DNA of 64,000 bases from Spirosoma oryzae. GTDB taxonomy: Bacteria > Bacteroidota > Bacteroidia > Cytophagales > Spirosomataceae. Position numbers and translations under genes: made by a program. The stretch spans positions 124,001 through 188,000 of the forward strand of contig NZ_PVTE01000002.1 in the NCBI RefSeq assembly GCF_003002825.1. Reading direction: 5' to 3'. Below the pieces are notes generated by a model. That model was not told where the DNA came from and searched no databases. It worked only from the letters and a program-made list of their open reading frames with translations. Every line of letters starts with the position of its first letter. The first letter of the stretch is position 1. Shown in pieces: positions 1 to 8,364 of this stretch.

Positions 1-65
1 GCCAGTAAAACGTTGCACCGGCCTTGCAAAAAAAGTTTGTAAATTGGTCAAAATGAATCCGCACT

Positions 66-506
66 ATGTACGAATCACCCTACCGCTCACCGTTTGTTCT
101 CCACGACGATGGACCGAATGCACCATTAGAACATCAGCGTACCATTAGTAGGCTAACCGTAGAATTGGGTGTTCTTTTCTACCATAAACAAGCCATTCGA
201 TTGGAGCCACTGCCGGAGACGCCGTTAAGCGAAGGTCCCGGTCACTCGGTACCGGATGTGTTGCTATTCGACAATCAGGCTGAAAAGACGCGCATCATCA
301 TAGAAGTTAGTAACAACCGTGGCTTCGATGCAGACCTCCGCAAAATCATTCGACTGATCGAAGAGGACGACTACGGTATTCTGGAAGGCTTCGTCTACAA
401 CTATAAAACCCGCGCTTGGCTACGTTACCGCAAGGGTGACAGCGGGGCTGCGACGGAATCCTCGTATTCTGAGCTGATGGGCGTCGATATGGGTGGGATG
501 GTATAG
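66..506 (+). CDS. Small PD-(D/E)XK-like protein, Uma2-related
   Basis: A 146-residue protein of unproven function. Residues about 63-80 hold a PDVLLFD segment, followed by a hydrophobic strand ending IIIEVS and a lysine downstream (DADLRKI). This spacing resembles the PD-(D/E)XK core of Uma2/DUF820 proteins, although the protein is shorter than the usual 180-210 residues and lacks their typical N-terminal part. No signal peptide or membrane segment is seen. It is followed by a degenerate HEPN gene on the other strand, so it sits in an accessory islet. Nuclease activity is inference from the motif pattern only; it could equally be a non-catalytic relative. Confidence 0.5.
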   Translation: MYESPYRSPFVLHDDGPNAPLEHQRTISRLTVELGVLFYHKQAIRLEPLPETPLSEGPGHSVPDVLLFDNQAEKTRIIIEVSNNRGFDADLRKIIRLIEEDDYGILEGFVYNYKTRAWLRYRKGDSGAATESSYSELMGVDMGGMV

Positions 507-509
507 AGA

Positions 510-893
510 TTATGCTTGCAAGTACATTTTGACTCGCTCAACAAAAGCCGATGCGTTAGTAATCGCTTCACTCGTTTCGGCTTCCGACAACGTATAGCTG
601 ATCTCGTAATCGCCTTATTGTCTCTTTTGATAAATAGTAGATAACATTCGGCCGTAAGCAACCTCGATTATCCCTTCTTTTACAAAGCGACGACCAAATT
701 GCGTTATAAGCCCTTTATGGCTGCTTACACGCTCATCAACAGATAACAGACAGGCTTCAGCTGCGTAGTACATCGCATAGTAGGCTCGCGATACTGCTGA
801 TTCGAAACTTCGCCTTTCGAAAAGCAAGTAATGTGCGTCTTCAAGCGCCTGATCTGCCCGATCTATCAAGGCGCGAATCAATTCATCATTCAT
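510..893 (-). pseudogene. HEPN-domain gene interrupted by an in-frame TAA
   Basis: The reading frame starts at 893 and gives 92 residues with the HEPN helix motif SRAYYAMYYAAEACL, then meets TAA at 615-617. Reading on in the same frame gives 34 more codons (GDYEISYTLSEAETSEAITN and on) to a TAA at 510-512. That stretch matches the usual C-terminal helix of PF05168 HEPN proteins, so the intact product would be about 127 residues. The position of the RX4-6H histidine is Tyr43 after Arg36, as in non-catalytic HEPN relatives. The ATG overlaps the stop of the upstream MNT gene by ATGA. A truncated 92-residue product may still be made; sequencing error cannot be excluded from here. Confidence 0.75.
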
Positions 894-1216
894 AATTGTC
901 GCCCCTCCTGCTTCACCGTTTTGTACAACGGATTGGCAACCCGATCAAACCGTTGTTTAGTGACTGGCACTACCGTGACTAATTTGTCATATGTTAGACT
1001 CATCCGGTACGTGATCTCACCCATAGCCCCTATCTCGGTAAAGGGGGATATCGCATTGTCATTCAGCACAACCAGCAAATCAACGTCTGACTGCTCAGTG
1101 GCCTCTCCACGCGCATAAGAGCCAAACAGATAAATACTGTCCAAGCGATCTCTATACAGTTGCTGAATTTCGTGCTTGATCGTACTGAGCAGTAGTTGAA
1201 TAGACGTACGGTCCAT
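890..1216 (-). CDS. MNT-type minimal nucleotidyltransferase
   Basis: A 108-residue nucleotidyltransferase of the polymerase-beta fold. Residues 32-46 hold the GSX10DXD signature (GSYARGEATEQSDVD) with both metal-binding aspartates present. The C-terminal part ends PLYKTVKQEGRQL, as in MNT proteins paired with HEPN partners. Such enzymes usually act as antitoxins that modify or neutralise the HEPN protein. It lies immediately upstream of the HEPN gene, with a 4-base overlap indicating translational coupling. Because the partner is interrupted by a stop codon, this gene may be a relic or have a reduced role. Confidence 0.8.
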   Translation of the reverse strand: MDRTSIQLLLSTIKHEIQQLYRDRLDSIYLFGSYARGEATEQSDVDLLVVLNDNAISPFTEIGAMGEITYRMSLTYDKLVTVVPVTKQRFDRVANPLYKTVKQEGRQL

Positions 1217-1266
1217 AGGGTCAATTTGACTCGCTGTTTTTATGAGTAGCTAAATGGCATGTGCAC

Positions 1267-1833
1267 CTATGCGAACAAGTCCGAGACGGTGAACTGAAAA
1301 TCGGGCAACAGCGGTGAAGCCGAAACAAGCGCATCACCTTTGTACGCTTTCGATTCGTCGGCCGATGTATACACTACTATTTTTTGGCTGACAGGGAGTA
1401 TGTACCAGACCAATACAGCGCCAGCGTCGAAGTAATCCTGCACTTTTTCCGTCACATCCTGAAACGATTCTGATTCCGACAGTATTTCGATAGCGAACTG
1501 CGTACGCTGGCGGATTCCTTCGCCCGTTTCCAAAATCTGTGCAAGGGTGAAGTAAGCCAGGTCGGGGCGTCGTTTACGGGTATCATCGATGTACGAATCC
1601 ATTTCTGGTGTTAATTCATCACCTTGCTCGTAAGCATACGTCGTTACAAACAACCGGGTCAAAAATTTCAGAATGAGGTATTCAGCCTGTTTCATTTCCT
1701 TCTTTTCAATAATTCGCCCCCGGACAAACTCGTAGCTCCCTTCGTGAGCATACTGCCGTTGCCACTGCTCAAACTCATCGACAGTGCGCAGATTTGTGGG
1801 CAGTACGGGGGCTGGTGTGGCTAGTTCAATCAT
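1267..1833 (-). CDS. Uma2 family endonuclease (DUF820)
   Basis: A 188-residue Uma2/DUF820 protein of the PD-(D/E)XK superfamily. The core is visible as RRPDLAYF near residue 90, IEILSESES near 120 and TEKVQDYF near 130, followed by the typical VLVWYILPVSQKIVVY strand. Length fits the family. These proteins are strongly expanded in Cyanobacteria and in some Cytophagales; their cellular role is not established. A TATCTTTG -7 element lies 27 bases upstream of the ATG, and the gene is divergent from pcrA. Family assignment is secure; nuclease activity is presumed from the fold. Confidence 0.85.
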   Translation of the reverse strand: MIELATPAPVLPTNLRTVDEFEQWQRQYAHEGSYEFVRGRIIEKKEMKQAEYLILKFLTRLFVTTYAYEQGDELTPEMDSYIDDTRKRRPDLAYFTLAQILETGEGIRQRTQFAIEILSESESFQDVTEKVQDYFDAGAVLVWYILPVSQKIVVYTSADESKAYKGDALVSASPLLPDFQFTVSDLFA

Positions 1834-1859
1834 GGCTATTTCTGACGTTGGCTCCTACC

Positions 1860-1867
1860 CAAAGATA
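1860..1867 (-). promoter_or_regulatory. Bacteroidota -7 element for the Uma2 gene
   Basis: On the minus strand this reads TATCTTTG, an exact match to the TAnnTTTG -7 consensus of Bacteroidota primary sigma factor promoters. It lies 27 bases ahead of the start codon at 1833. No convincing -33 TTTG at normal spacing was found. Confidence 0.55.
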
Positions 1868-1938
1868 CCTTTTTTCGATCGGCCCCGAGCAAATTTTTCC
1901 TTAGTTTTACTTGTTATAGCTGGATAGAAGCGACTCGA

Positions 1939-4230
1939 ATGGTTGATTATATTTCTGGATTGAATGACCCCCAGCGGGAAGCCGTTATGCACGGTGACGG
2001 ACCGCTGATGATTATAGCCGGTGCCGGTTCGGGTAAGACGCGTGTGCTGACCTTTCGTATCGCCCACCTGATCGAAACCGGCATTGACCCGTTCCGTATT
2101 CTGGCCCTGACGTTTACCAACAAAGCGGCTGGGGAGATGCGGCACCGGATTGAAAAAGTCGTCGGTACGGAAGCGCGTAACATCTGGATGGGTACGTTCC
2201 ACTCTGTTTTCGCCAAGATTCTGCGGATCGAAGCCAAGGCCATAGGCTATACCAGCAACTTCTCGATTTACGATACCGACGATTCCAAATCGTTGCTGCG
2301 CAGCATCGTCAAAGAGATGGGCCTCGACGACAAGGTATATCGCGTCAACAGCGTGTTCGGGCGCATTTCGGGAGCAAAAAATCGGCTCATCGGTCCCGAC
2401 GATTACATCAACAACGCCGTAATTCAGGCCGACGATGAATCGGCCCGGATGCCGCACATCGGCCGTATCTACAAGCAGTACGCCACCCGATGCTTCGCGG
2501 CTAATGCCATGGACTTCGACGATTTACTGTACAACACCAACGTACTGTTCCGCGATCACCTCGATATTCTGAACAAGTACCAGCACAAATTTCAGCACGT
2601 GATGGTCGATGAGTTTCAGGATACTAACGTGTCGCAGTACCTGATTACGCGTAAGCTGGCAGCCGTTCATCAGAACATTTGTGTCGTCGGCGACGATGCG
2701 CAGAGTATCTACGCGTTCCGGGGGGCCAACATCGAGAACATCCTGAACTTCCAGCGCGACTACGGGAAAGACGCCGTCAAGATTGTGAAGCTGGAGCAGA
2801 ACTACCGCTCTACCGACACGATCGTACAGGCTGCTAACTCGATCATTGCCCGCAATAAGAATCAGCTTGAGAAGCGCGTCTTCACCGCCAACGAAGCGGG
2901 ACCGCCCATTGAAGTCATCAAAGCGTCGTCGGACAATGAAGAAGGTCGACTGGTGGCCAACTCCATTTTCGAGACGAAGATGAACGAGTCGCTGACCAAC
3001 AACGACTTCGCGATTCTGTACCGTACCAACGCACAGTCGCGGGCATTCGAGGAAGCCCTGCGCAAGATGAGCATCAAGTACCGTATTATCGGCGGTCTGT
3101 CGTTCTACCAGCGAAAAGAAATTAAAGACCTGATTGCGTACCTGCGCTTTACGGTCAATCAGCAGGACGAAGAAGCGTTCAAGCGCATCATTAACCTGCC
3201 CAAACGAGGTATCGGCGACACGACGATTGCCAAACTCAGCGTGATTGCGGCTGAAAATCAGGATTCCGTGTGGGGTATCGTCTCTGACATCGGCAAGTTC
3301 GTAGCCGGTCGGTCGGCGATTGCTATCGAAGGGTTTGCCGATCTGATTAAGAGTTTTATGCTGCTGATCGATCAGAAGGACGCCTATGAAGTGGCTTCGC
3401 ATATCGCCAAAGCATCGGGCCTGCTCAAGGAATTATACGACGACAAAACCGTCGAGGGGCTGGCCCGTTACGAGAACGTTCAGGAATTGCTGAACGCCAT
3501 CAAGGAGTTTGTCGACAGCCCCGACAACGACGACAAGAGCCTGAGCGCCTTTCTACAATCGGTATCGTTGCTGACAACCGCCGACGAGAAGGAGGAGGAC
3601 GGCGACAACGACAAGGTAACGCTGATGACCATTCACGCAGCGAAGGGACTCGAATTCAAGAACGTGCACATCGTCGGACTGGAAGAAGATCTGTTCCCTA
3701 GTCAGATGATGCTGGAGAGCCGCAACGATCTGGAAGAAGAACGGCGGTTGTTCTACGTAGCCATCACTCGTGCCGAAAAACGCCTGACCGTTTCCTATGC
3801 CGAGACGCGCTATCATTTCGGCCGACTGAAGATGTGCGAGCCCAGCCGGTTCCTGATGGAAGTCGACCAGAAATACCTGAAACTGTCGAAAATGCGGTCG
3901 GCACCGAGCCGGATGGATTTTGACCGCCCCGAGCGCGATCGCAGCGAAAGCACGTCGACAGGTTCGATGTCGTTTGTTCGGTCATTGGCGCAGAAAACGG
4001 CACAGCGGCAAGCCCCCCAGCCAACCGTTACCCATACCCCGTCGGCCGATTTTGCCCCGACCAGTACGGCTGATCTGGCAGCCGGGCAACGGGTAGAACA
4101 TGCCAAGTTCGGCTTCGGTACCGTCAAAACGGTCGATGTCAACGGAACGGAACGGAAAGCCACGATTCAATTTGAAAAGGCGGGCGAGAAAGTGCTGCTG
4201 CTCAGCTTCGCCAAACTGCGTGTCGTCTGA
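1939..4230 (+). CDS. pcrA: ATP-dependent DNA helicase PcrA/UvrD
   Basis: A 763-residue superfamily 1A helicase acting in DNA repair and replication restart. Residues 28-34 carry the Walker A motif GAGSGKT; the Walker B/motif II is VDEFQDTN, motif III GDDAQSIYAFRG, motif IV LEQNYRS, and motifs V-VI are TIHAAKGLEF and FYVAITRAEKRL. The C-terminus (QRVEHAKFGFGTVKTVD) is the Tudor-like domain typical of PcrA that contacts RNA polymerase. A low-complexity linker rich in Ser, Thr and Pro separates it from the core. Length and order fit PcrA/UvrD well. The gene stands alone and is followed by a hairpin. Confidence 0.95.
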   Translation: MVDYISGLNDPQREAVMHGDGPLMIIAGAGSGKTRVLTFRIAHLIETGIDPFRILALTFTNKAAGEMRHRIEKVVGTEARNIWMGTFHSVFAKILRIEAKAIGYTSNFSIYDTDDSKSLLRSIVKEMGLDDKVYRVNSVFGRISGAKNRLIGPDDYINNAVIQADDESARMPHIGRIYKQYATRCFAANAMDFDDLLYNTNVLFRDHLDILNKYQHKFQHVMVDEFQDTNVSQYLITRKLAAVHQNICVVGDDAQSIYAFRGANIENILNFQRDYGKDAVKIVKLEQNYRSTDTIVQAANSIIARNKNQLEKRVFTANEAGPPIEVIKASSDNEEGRLVANSIFETKMNESLTNNDFAILYRTNAQSRAFEEALRKMSIKYRIIGGLSFYQRKEIKDLIAYLRFTVNQQDEEAFKRIINLPKRGIGDTTIAKLSVIAAENQDSVWGIVSDIGKFVAGRSAIAIEGFADLIKSFMLLIDQKDAYEVASHIAKASGLLKELYDDKTVEGLARYENVQELLNAIKEFVDSPDNDDKSLSAFLQSVSLLTTADEKEEDGDNDKVTLMTIHAAKGLEFKNVHIVGLEEDLFPSQMMLESRNDLEEERRLFYVAITRAEKRLTVSYAETRYHFGRLKMCEPSRFLMEVDQKYLKLSKMRSAPSRMDFDRPERDRSESTSTGSMSFVRSLAQKTAQRQAPQPTVTHTPSADFAPTSTADLAAGQRVEHAKFGFGTVKTVDVNGTERKATIQFEKAGEKVLLLSFAKLRVV

Positions 4231-4298
4231 ACTGGGATTCGTTTGATTTATTGATTGCCGTACCGATCAATAGTAATTAACGTACACTCAAACTTAGT

Positions 4299-4338
4299 AG
4301 TCATCCGTACTGGTTCGTTCGTCCTGGTACGGATGACT
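4299..4338. terminator. Hairpin after pcrA
   Basis: AGTCATCCGTAC (4299-4310) pairs perfectly with GTACGGATGACT (4327-4338) across a 16-base loop, about 70 bases past the pcrA stop. There is no T-run, so it may be a Rho-assisted or weak terminator rather than a canonical one. Confidence 0.5.
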
Positions 4339-4456
4339 CGCTGAGCTAATTAGTTGGCACTACGATTGATTTTGTTGCCGTTAGCGGCTGATTGCATACA
4401 AACCTGTGGCTAGCCGTCGTTCTCGGTACAGCACACTATCCCTTCGCGTAACAACC

Positions 4457-6088
4457 ATGAATGCCTCCGGCGTCCTTGCCCTCGGTTTAGTTGTCTTTTC
4501 TTCGGTTGCAGCCGCTGCACAATCGAAGCCGGATTCGGCAGCATCGTCGCCACTGCGCGCAGAAAATCTGGGCAATCAGGTCAATTCGGAATACAATGAA
4601 GTCAACCCGATGATTTCACCGGATGGAAAGACACTGTATTTCGCCCGTATCAGTCACCCCAACAACACCCACGGGACCAAAGGCAGTCAGGACATCTGGT
4701 TTTCTGAACTCGACCCGGCCACCAACAAATGGGGTCCTGCCCGACGGCTGGGTTTTCCGCTCAACAAAGACGAATATAACTGCGCCTACAGCATCACACC
4801 CGATGGCAACACAATGCTTGTCAAAGGGCAATACGCCAACGGCAACTACGAAACCCGTGGCTTTTCGATGGCCAAGAAAACGGCTAATGGCTGGTCGGCA
4901 CCGCAGAAGATTGACGTTCCCAACTACGTCAATCTAAGCAAGGGGCAGTTCGACTGTGGCTTTATGTCGGCCGACGGAAAAGTGCTGCTGATGGCGTTCA
5001 GCGAAAAGAAGAACAGCAAGGAAGACGACATCTACGTCAGTTTCCGGCAGAAAGACGGGTCGTGGAGCAAGCCGATGAACATTGGGGCGGAGGTGAACAC
5101 AAAATTCACGGAGACGACACCTTTTCTGGCCCCCGACGGGGCTACGCTTTATTTCTCAAGCGACCGCGATGGCGGGCAGGGCAGCAACGACATCTACGTC
5201 TGCAAGCGGGTCGACAAGACGTGGAAACACTGGTCGAAGCCCGTCAACCTCGGCCCCAGCGTCAACACCGACGGCTACGACGCGTACTACACACTGGGTG
5301 CATCCGGCGATTACGCTTACCTGACGACATTCAAAAACACCATCGGCAAGGGTGATATTGTTCGGGTAAAGCTAACCGACGATCAGCCTACCAATCGGCC
5401 GGGCAAAGTAGGTGGCAGCGACGACTTGGCTGCCAACCAGCCCATCACCCGACCTGATCCTGTTGCCCTCATCAGCGGGCGGGTTATCGACCAGAAAACG
5501 GGGAAGCCGGTTGAAGCCCGGATTGTCTATCAGACGTTATCCGATGGCACCGAAGTGGGCGAAGCAACGTCGGACCCGGTATCGGGCGAATACAAAATCG
5601 TCCTACCCTACGGCCAGAAGTATTCGATGCGGGCCATCGCCAAAGACTTCATTGCAGAGGGCGATAACGTCGACCTGACGCAGACACCGAAAGGTTTTCA
5701 GGAAATCACTGGTAAGGAGCTAAGGCTGGTACCGATCGAAGTGGGGCAGTCGATCCGGCTGAACAACATCTTCTTCGATACGGGAAAATCAGAACTGCGC
5801 CCAGAGTCCGGCCCCGAACTCGACCGACTGGTGACGACGCTCAACGAATCGCCCAAGATGGCCATCGAAGTGCGGGGTCATACGGATAACACGGGCTCCA
5901 ATGCGATTAACGAGAAGCTGTCGCAGGATCGGGCCGACGCGGTACGGGAATATTTTGTCAGCAAAGGCATTGAACCCGATCGAGTTGGCAGCAAGGGTTT
6001 CGGCGAAAGCAAGCCAATCGCGACCAACGATACAGACGCGGGCCGCCAGCAGAACCGGCGTGTTGAGTTCGTCATCGTTAAGAAGTAG
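4457..6088 (+). CDS. OmpA-family protein with PD40 propeller and CarboxypepD-reg domain
   Basis: Start taken at the ATG at 4457 because it opens a clear Sec signal peptide (ALGLVVFSSVAAAAQ); the longer frame from 4406 would bury it. The mature protein has about five PD40/WD40-like blades (repeats such as MISPDGKTLYFARI and FLAPDGATLYFSSDRDGG), a carboxypeptidase-regulatory-like beta-sandwich (LISGRVIDQKTGKPVEARI), and a C-terminal OmpA domain with the peptidoglycan-binding signature (VRGHTDNTGS to QQNRRVEFVIVKK). The architecture resembles the type IX secretion lipoprotein PorE, but the TPR domain and lipobox are missing. It is therefore probably a periplasmic or outer-membrane-associated peptidoglycan anchor of unknown partner. 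Confidence 0.85.
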   Translation: MNASGVLALGLVVFSSVAAAAQSKPDSAASSPLRAENLGNQVNSEYNEVNPMISPDGKTLYFARISHPNNTHGTKGSQDIWFSELDPATNKWGPARRLGFPLNKDEYNCAYSITPDGNTMLVKGQYANGNYETRGFSMAKKTANGWSAPQKIDVPNYVNLSKGQFDCGFMSADGKVLLMAFSEKKNSKEDDIYVSFRQKDGSWSKPMNIGAEVNTKFTETTPFLAPDGATLYFSSDRDGGQGSNDIYVCKRVDKTWKHWSKPVNLGPSVNTDGYDAYYTLGASGDYAYLTTFKNTIGKGDIVRVKLTDDQPTNRPGKVGGSDDLAANQPITRPDPVALISGRVIDQKTGKPVEARIVYQTLSDGTEVGEATSDPVSGEYKIVLPYGQKYSMRAIAKDFIAEGDNVDLTQTPKGFQEITGKELRLVPIEVGQSIRLNNIFFDTGKSELRPESGPELDRLVTTLNESPKMAIEVRGHTDNTGSNAINEKLSQDRADAVREYFVSKGIEPDRVGSKGFGESKPIATNDTDAGRQQNRRVEFVIVKK

Positions 6089-6206
6089 GTACCATTCGTC
6101 CGGTTGACGTACCGTTGAACCAGAAAGCACACGTTCCGTCCGATTGTCAGCAGGCGGTATTGAGCAACGGGCTACTTTGGGCCCGCAATCAATCACTTCC
6201 TATCTG

Positions 6207-6584
6207 ATGAAACAATTCGCCATTTTCGCCTGCTTCGCTTTGTTTTCGCTGGCCGCTAACGCCCAGACGGCTCCATCCGATACGGCTAAACTGAACGCAT
6301 TAGCCCGACAGGCACAGCGCTATTTCAACAACAATCAGGTCGATTCGCTCTACAGCTTGATGGGCGCGATGTCTAAGCAGCAGATATCAGCCGACAAACT
6401 GCGGGAAGTAATTGCGCAGCTTAGCGGCCAATTGGGTAAATGGACGAGCCTTGAGCCACGCGGTGTTCAGGAAGGTATTGCCCGCTACAAAGCTACTTTC
6501 GCCATGGCCTCGCTCGACTTTTACCTTAGCCGCGACAAGGAAGGAAAGATCGAGACTTTCTTTTTCAAGCCTTATCAGGAATAG
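6207..6584 (+). CDS. Secreted DUF3887-like protein
   Basis: Start placed at the ATG at 6207, giving a signal peptide (MKQFAIFACFALFSLAANAQ) and a mature protein of about 105 residues. The mature part (LARQAQRYFNNNQVDSLYSL and on) resembles the DUF3887 domain, a small NTF2-like fold often secreted or fused to hydrolases. The next gene, 3 bases downstream, begins with a related domain (LTQQVQRLYNAQQADSLYLL), so the two probably arose by duplication and are co-expressed. Its molecular role is unknown; a regulatory or substrate-binding role with the downstream hydrolase is inference. Confidence 0.6.
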   Translation: MKQFAIFACFALFSLAANAQTAPSDTAKLNALARQAQRYFNNNQVDSLYSLMGAMSKQQISADKLREVIAQLSGQLGKWTSLEPRGVQEGIARYKATFAMASLDFYLSRDKEGKIETFFFKPYQE

Positions 6585-6587
6585 CCT

Positions 6588-7979
6588 ATGCGTCTGCTCA
6601 TCTTAATTAGTTGCGGGCTCATCGGCTTTACGGCACAGAGCCAACCAGTAGCCATTAAGTCGCTGACGCAACAGGTGCAACGGTTGTATAATGCTCAACA
6701 AGCCGATTCGCTGTACCTGCTTATGTCGTCAGCGTTTCGGCAGCAGGTTCCTCGGGCGGCTTTGCGACAATTTATAGCTAGCTCATATACCCAGTTGGGG
6801 CGCTGGCAACGTAGTGACTATGTTCGTCAGCACGACGGCTTCTCGGAGTACAGGGGCATCTTTGACCGGGATACGATGCTGGTCAGTATTGCCGCCGATA
6901 CTGGTGGTAAGCTAGCCGGTTTCAGCCTGTCGCCGATGATCGCATCGAAGCAGCTGACTACTGACAACCGGCTACGTTCTCCGTTCGATCGAACCCTCGA
7001 TTCACTAGTACGTATACATGCCCGCCAGCACTTGACGATTGGCATGAGCATCGGCCTGGTTCGCCACGACAGCCTGTTCGTTTACAATTATGGCGAGACA
7101 AGTCGTACGAACGGGCAGCTCCCTACCGACAGCACACGTTACGAGATCGGTTCGATCAGCAAAACGTTTACGGCGACATTACTGGCAGCTATGGTTCGGC
7201 AGAAACAGGTGGGGCTGGACGATCCGATCAATCGATACCTACCCGGTTTTATCCCGATTCTACAGCGCGATGGCGCGGTCGTGACCATGCGTATGCTGGC
7301 TAATCACACGTCGGGCTTACCGCGTCTACCCCGTAATCTGGATAACGTAGGCAGTCCACCCGACAACCCGTATCAGGCTTATGACAATAAGGCACTGTTC
7401 GCTTGCCTTAAAACGGTATCGCTGGCTAGCAAGCCTGGCACTACGTATCAATATTCTAACCTGGGCGCAGGTCTGCTGGGAACCATTCTATCGCGCGTTG
7501 CCGGAAAATCATACGATCAATTATTGAGCAGTATAATTACCGGGCCGCTGGCCATGACGCAAACAACGTTAACACTCCGGCAAGTCGACCGGCTTCAACT
7601 GGCTCAAGGGTATGACGAAACTGGTCAGTCTACGGCAAACTGGGATTTTCAGGCGTTGGCGGGTGCGGGTGGCATTCGCTCCACTGTTCATGATCTGCTG
7701 ATTTATTTACGGGCTGAACTAGGCAACTCACCGGCGGATTTGGGTACAGCTATACATATGACTCAGCAGATTACGTTTCAGGATAAGCAAACCCGTGTAG
7801 GCCTGGGCTGGCATCAGACCGCAGCGAAAACGGGCTGGTGGCATAATGGCGGTACGGGTGGATACGCCAGTTTCGCCCGCTTCGACCCGACAGCACAGAC
7901 AGCGTTGGTAATCCTATCGAACACAGCCGTTTCAGTTGATGAACTGGCCCTGGCAATTAGTCGTTTGCTAGTCTATTGA
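6588..7979 (+). CDS. DUF3887-serine hydrolase fusion, class C beta-lactamase fold
   Basis: A 463-residue secreted protein. Residues 1-18 form a signal peptide, 20-120 a DUF3887-like domain paralogous to the upstream protein, and 130-463 a serine beta-lactamase/penicillin-binding-protein-like domain. Catalytic elements are present: Ser189-x-x-Lys192 (EIGSISKTFT), the YSN motif (QYSNLGAG), and HNGGTGG in place of the KTG motif. Family members include esterases, D-aminopeptidases and beta-lactamases; the HNGG variant is common among the esterase or peptidase members, so antibiotic hydrolysis should not be assumed. It is tightly coupled to the upstream gene. Confidence 0.85.
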   Translation: MRLLILISCGLIGFTAQSQPVAIKSLTQQVQRLYNAQQADSLYLLMSSAFRQQVPRAALRQFIASSYTQLGRWQRSDYVRQHDGFSEYRGIFDRDTMLVSIAADTGGKLAGFSLSPMIASKQLTTDNRLRSPFDRTLDSLVRIHARQHLTIGMSIGLVRHDSLFVYNYGETSRTNGQLPTDSTRYEIGSISKTFTATLLAAMVRQKQVGLDDPINRYLPGFIPILQRDGAVVTMRMLANHTSGLPRLPRNLDNVGSPPDNPYQAYDNKALFACLKTVSLASKPGTTYQYSNLGAGLLGTILSRVAGKSYDQLLSSIITGPLAMTQTTLTLRQVDRLQLAQGYDETGQSTANWDFQALAGAGGIRSTVHDLLIYLRAELGNSPADLGTAIHMTQQITFQDKQTRVGLGWHQTAAKTGWWHNGGTGGYASFARFDPTAQTALVILSNTAVSVDELALAISRLLVY

Positions 7980-8004
7980 CCCACAGGCGACAGCACTTTA
8001 TTCC

Positions 8005-8012
8005 TATTTTTG
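8005..8012 (+). promoter_or_regulatory. Candidate -7 element for the DUF3467 gene
   Basis: TATTTTTG matches TAnnTTTG and ends 21 bases before the chosen start at 8034. A TTG triplet at 7976 is 26 bases upstream, somewhat far for a -33 element. Confidence 0.4.
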
Positions 8013-8033
8013 TGCGTTAAAACAAGTTATAGC

Positions 8034-8357
8034 ATGACACCACAGCAACCCAATCAGGAAGGCTCGATCGACGTTGAACTCAGCGAAGAAATTGCCGAAG
8101 GCGTTTACGCTAACCTGGCGATGATTGCTCACTCAAACAGCGAATTCATCCTGGATTTTATTCGACTGATGCCCGGCGTACCGAAAGCAAAGGTCAAAGC
8201 CCGCATCATTCTGACCCCCGAACACGCCAAACGGCTGCTCGATGCTCTATCGGAAAATATTAGCCGGTACGAAGAGGCCAATGGTAACATCAACAAACCC
8301 AGCGACACGTTTCGTTTTCCGTCGGGCGGATTTGGTGGCCCCGGTGGGCAGGCTTAA
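8034..8357 (+). CDS. DUF3467 domain protein
   Basis: A 107-residue cytoplasmic protein of the DUF3467 family. The ATG at 8034 is preferred over the alternative at 8010 because the conserved part starts soon after it and a TAnnTTTG element overlaps the earlier start. Conserved features visible are a central FILDFIRLMPGVPKAKVKAR strand-turn and a helix LTPEHAKRLLDALSENISRY. The C-terminus is glycine-rich. Members are widespread in bacteria and have a SRPBCC- or ribbon-like small fold; the function is not known. It precedes a long palindromic spacer and rpsL. Confidence 0.8.
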   Translation: MTPQQPNQEGSIDVELSEEIAEGVYANLAMIAHSNSEFILDFIRLMPGVPKAKVKARIILTPEHAKRLLDALSENISRYEEANGNINKPSDTFRFPSGGFGGPGGQA

Positions 8358-8364
8358 AATTGAC

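Noticed and set aside
425-661. Minus-strand frame overlapping the end of the HEPN gene
   Set aside because: It is out of frame with the HEPN tail, which is explained better by an interrupted HEPN gene in the 510-893 frame.
2524-3402. Long minus-strand frame of 292 codons opposite pcrA
   Set aside because: It lies fully within pcrA, has no recognisable domain and is a codon-bias shadow of a high-GC gene.
6588-7979. Beta-lactamase as an antibiotic resistance gene
   Set aside because: The third motif is HNGG rather than KTG and the protein has an extra DUF3887-like domain, so an esterase or peptidase role is as likely; resistance is not claimed.
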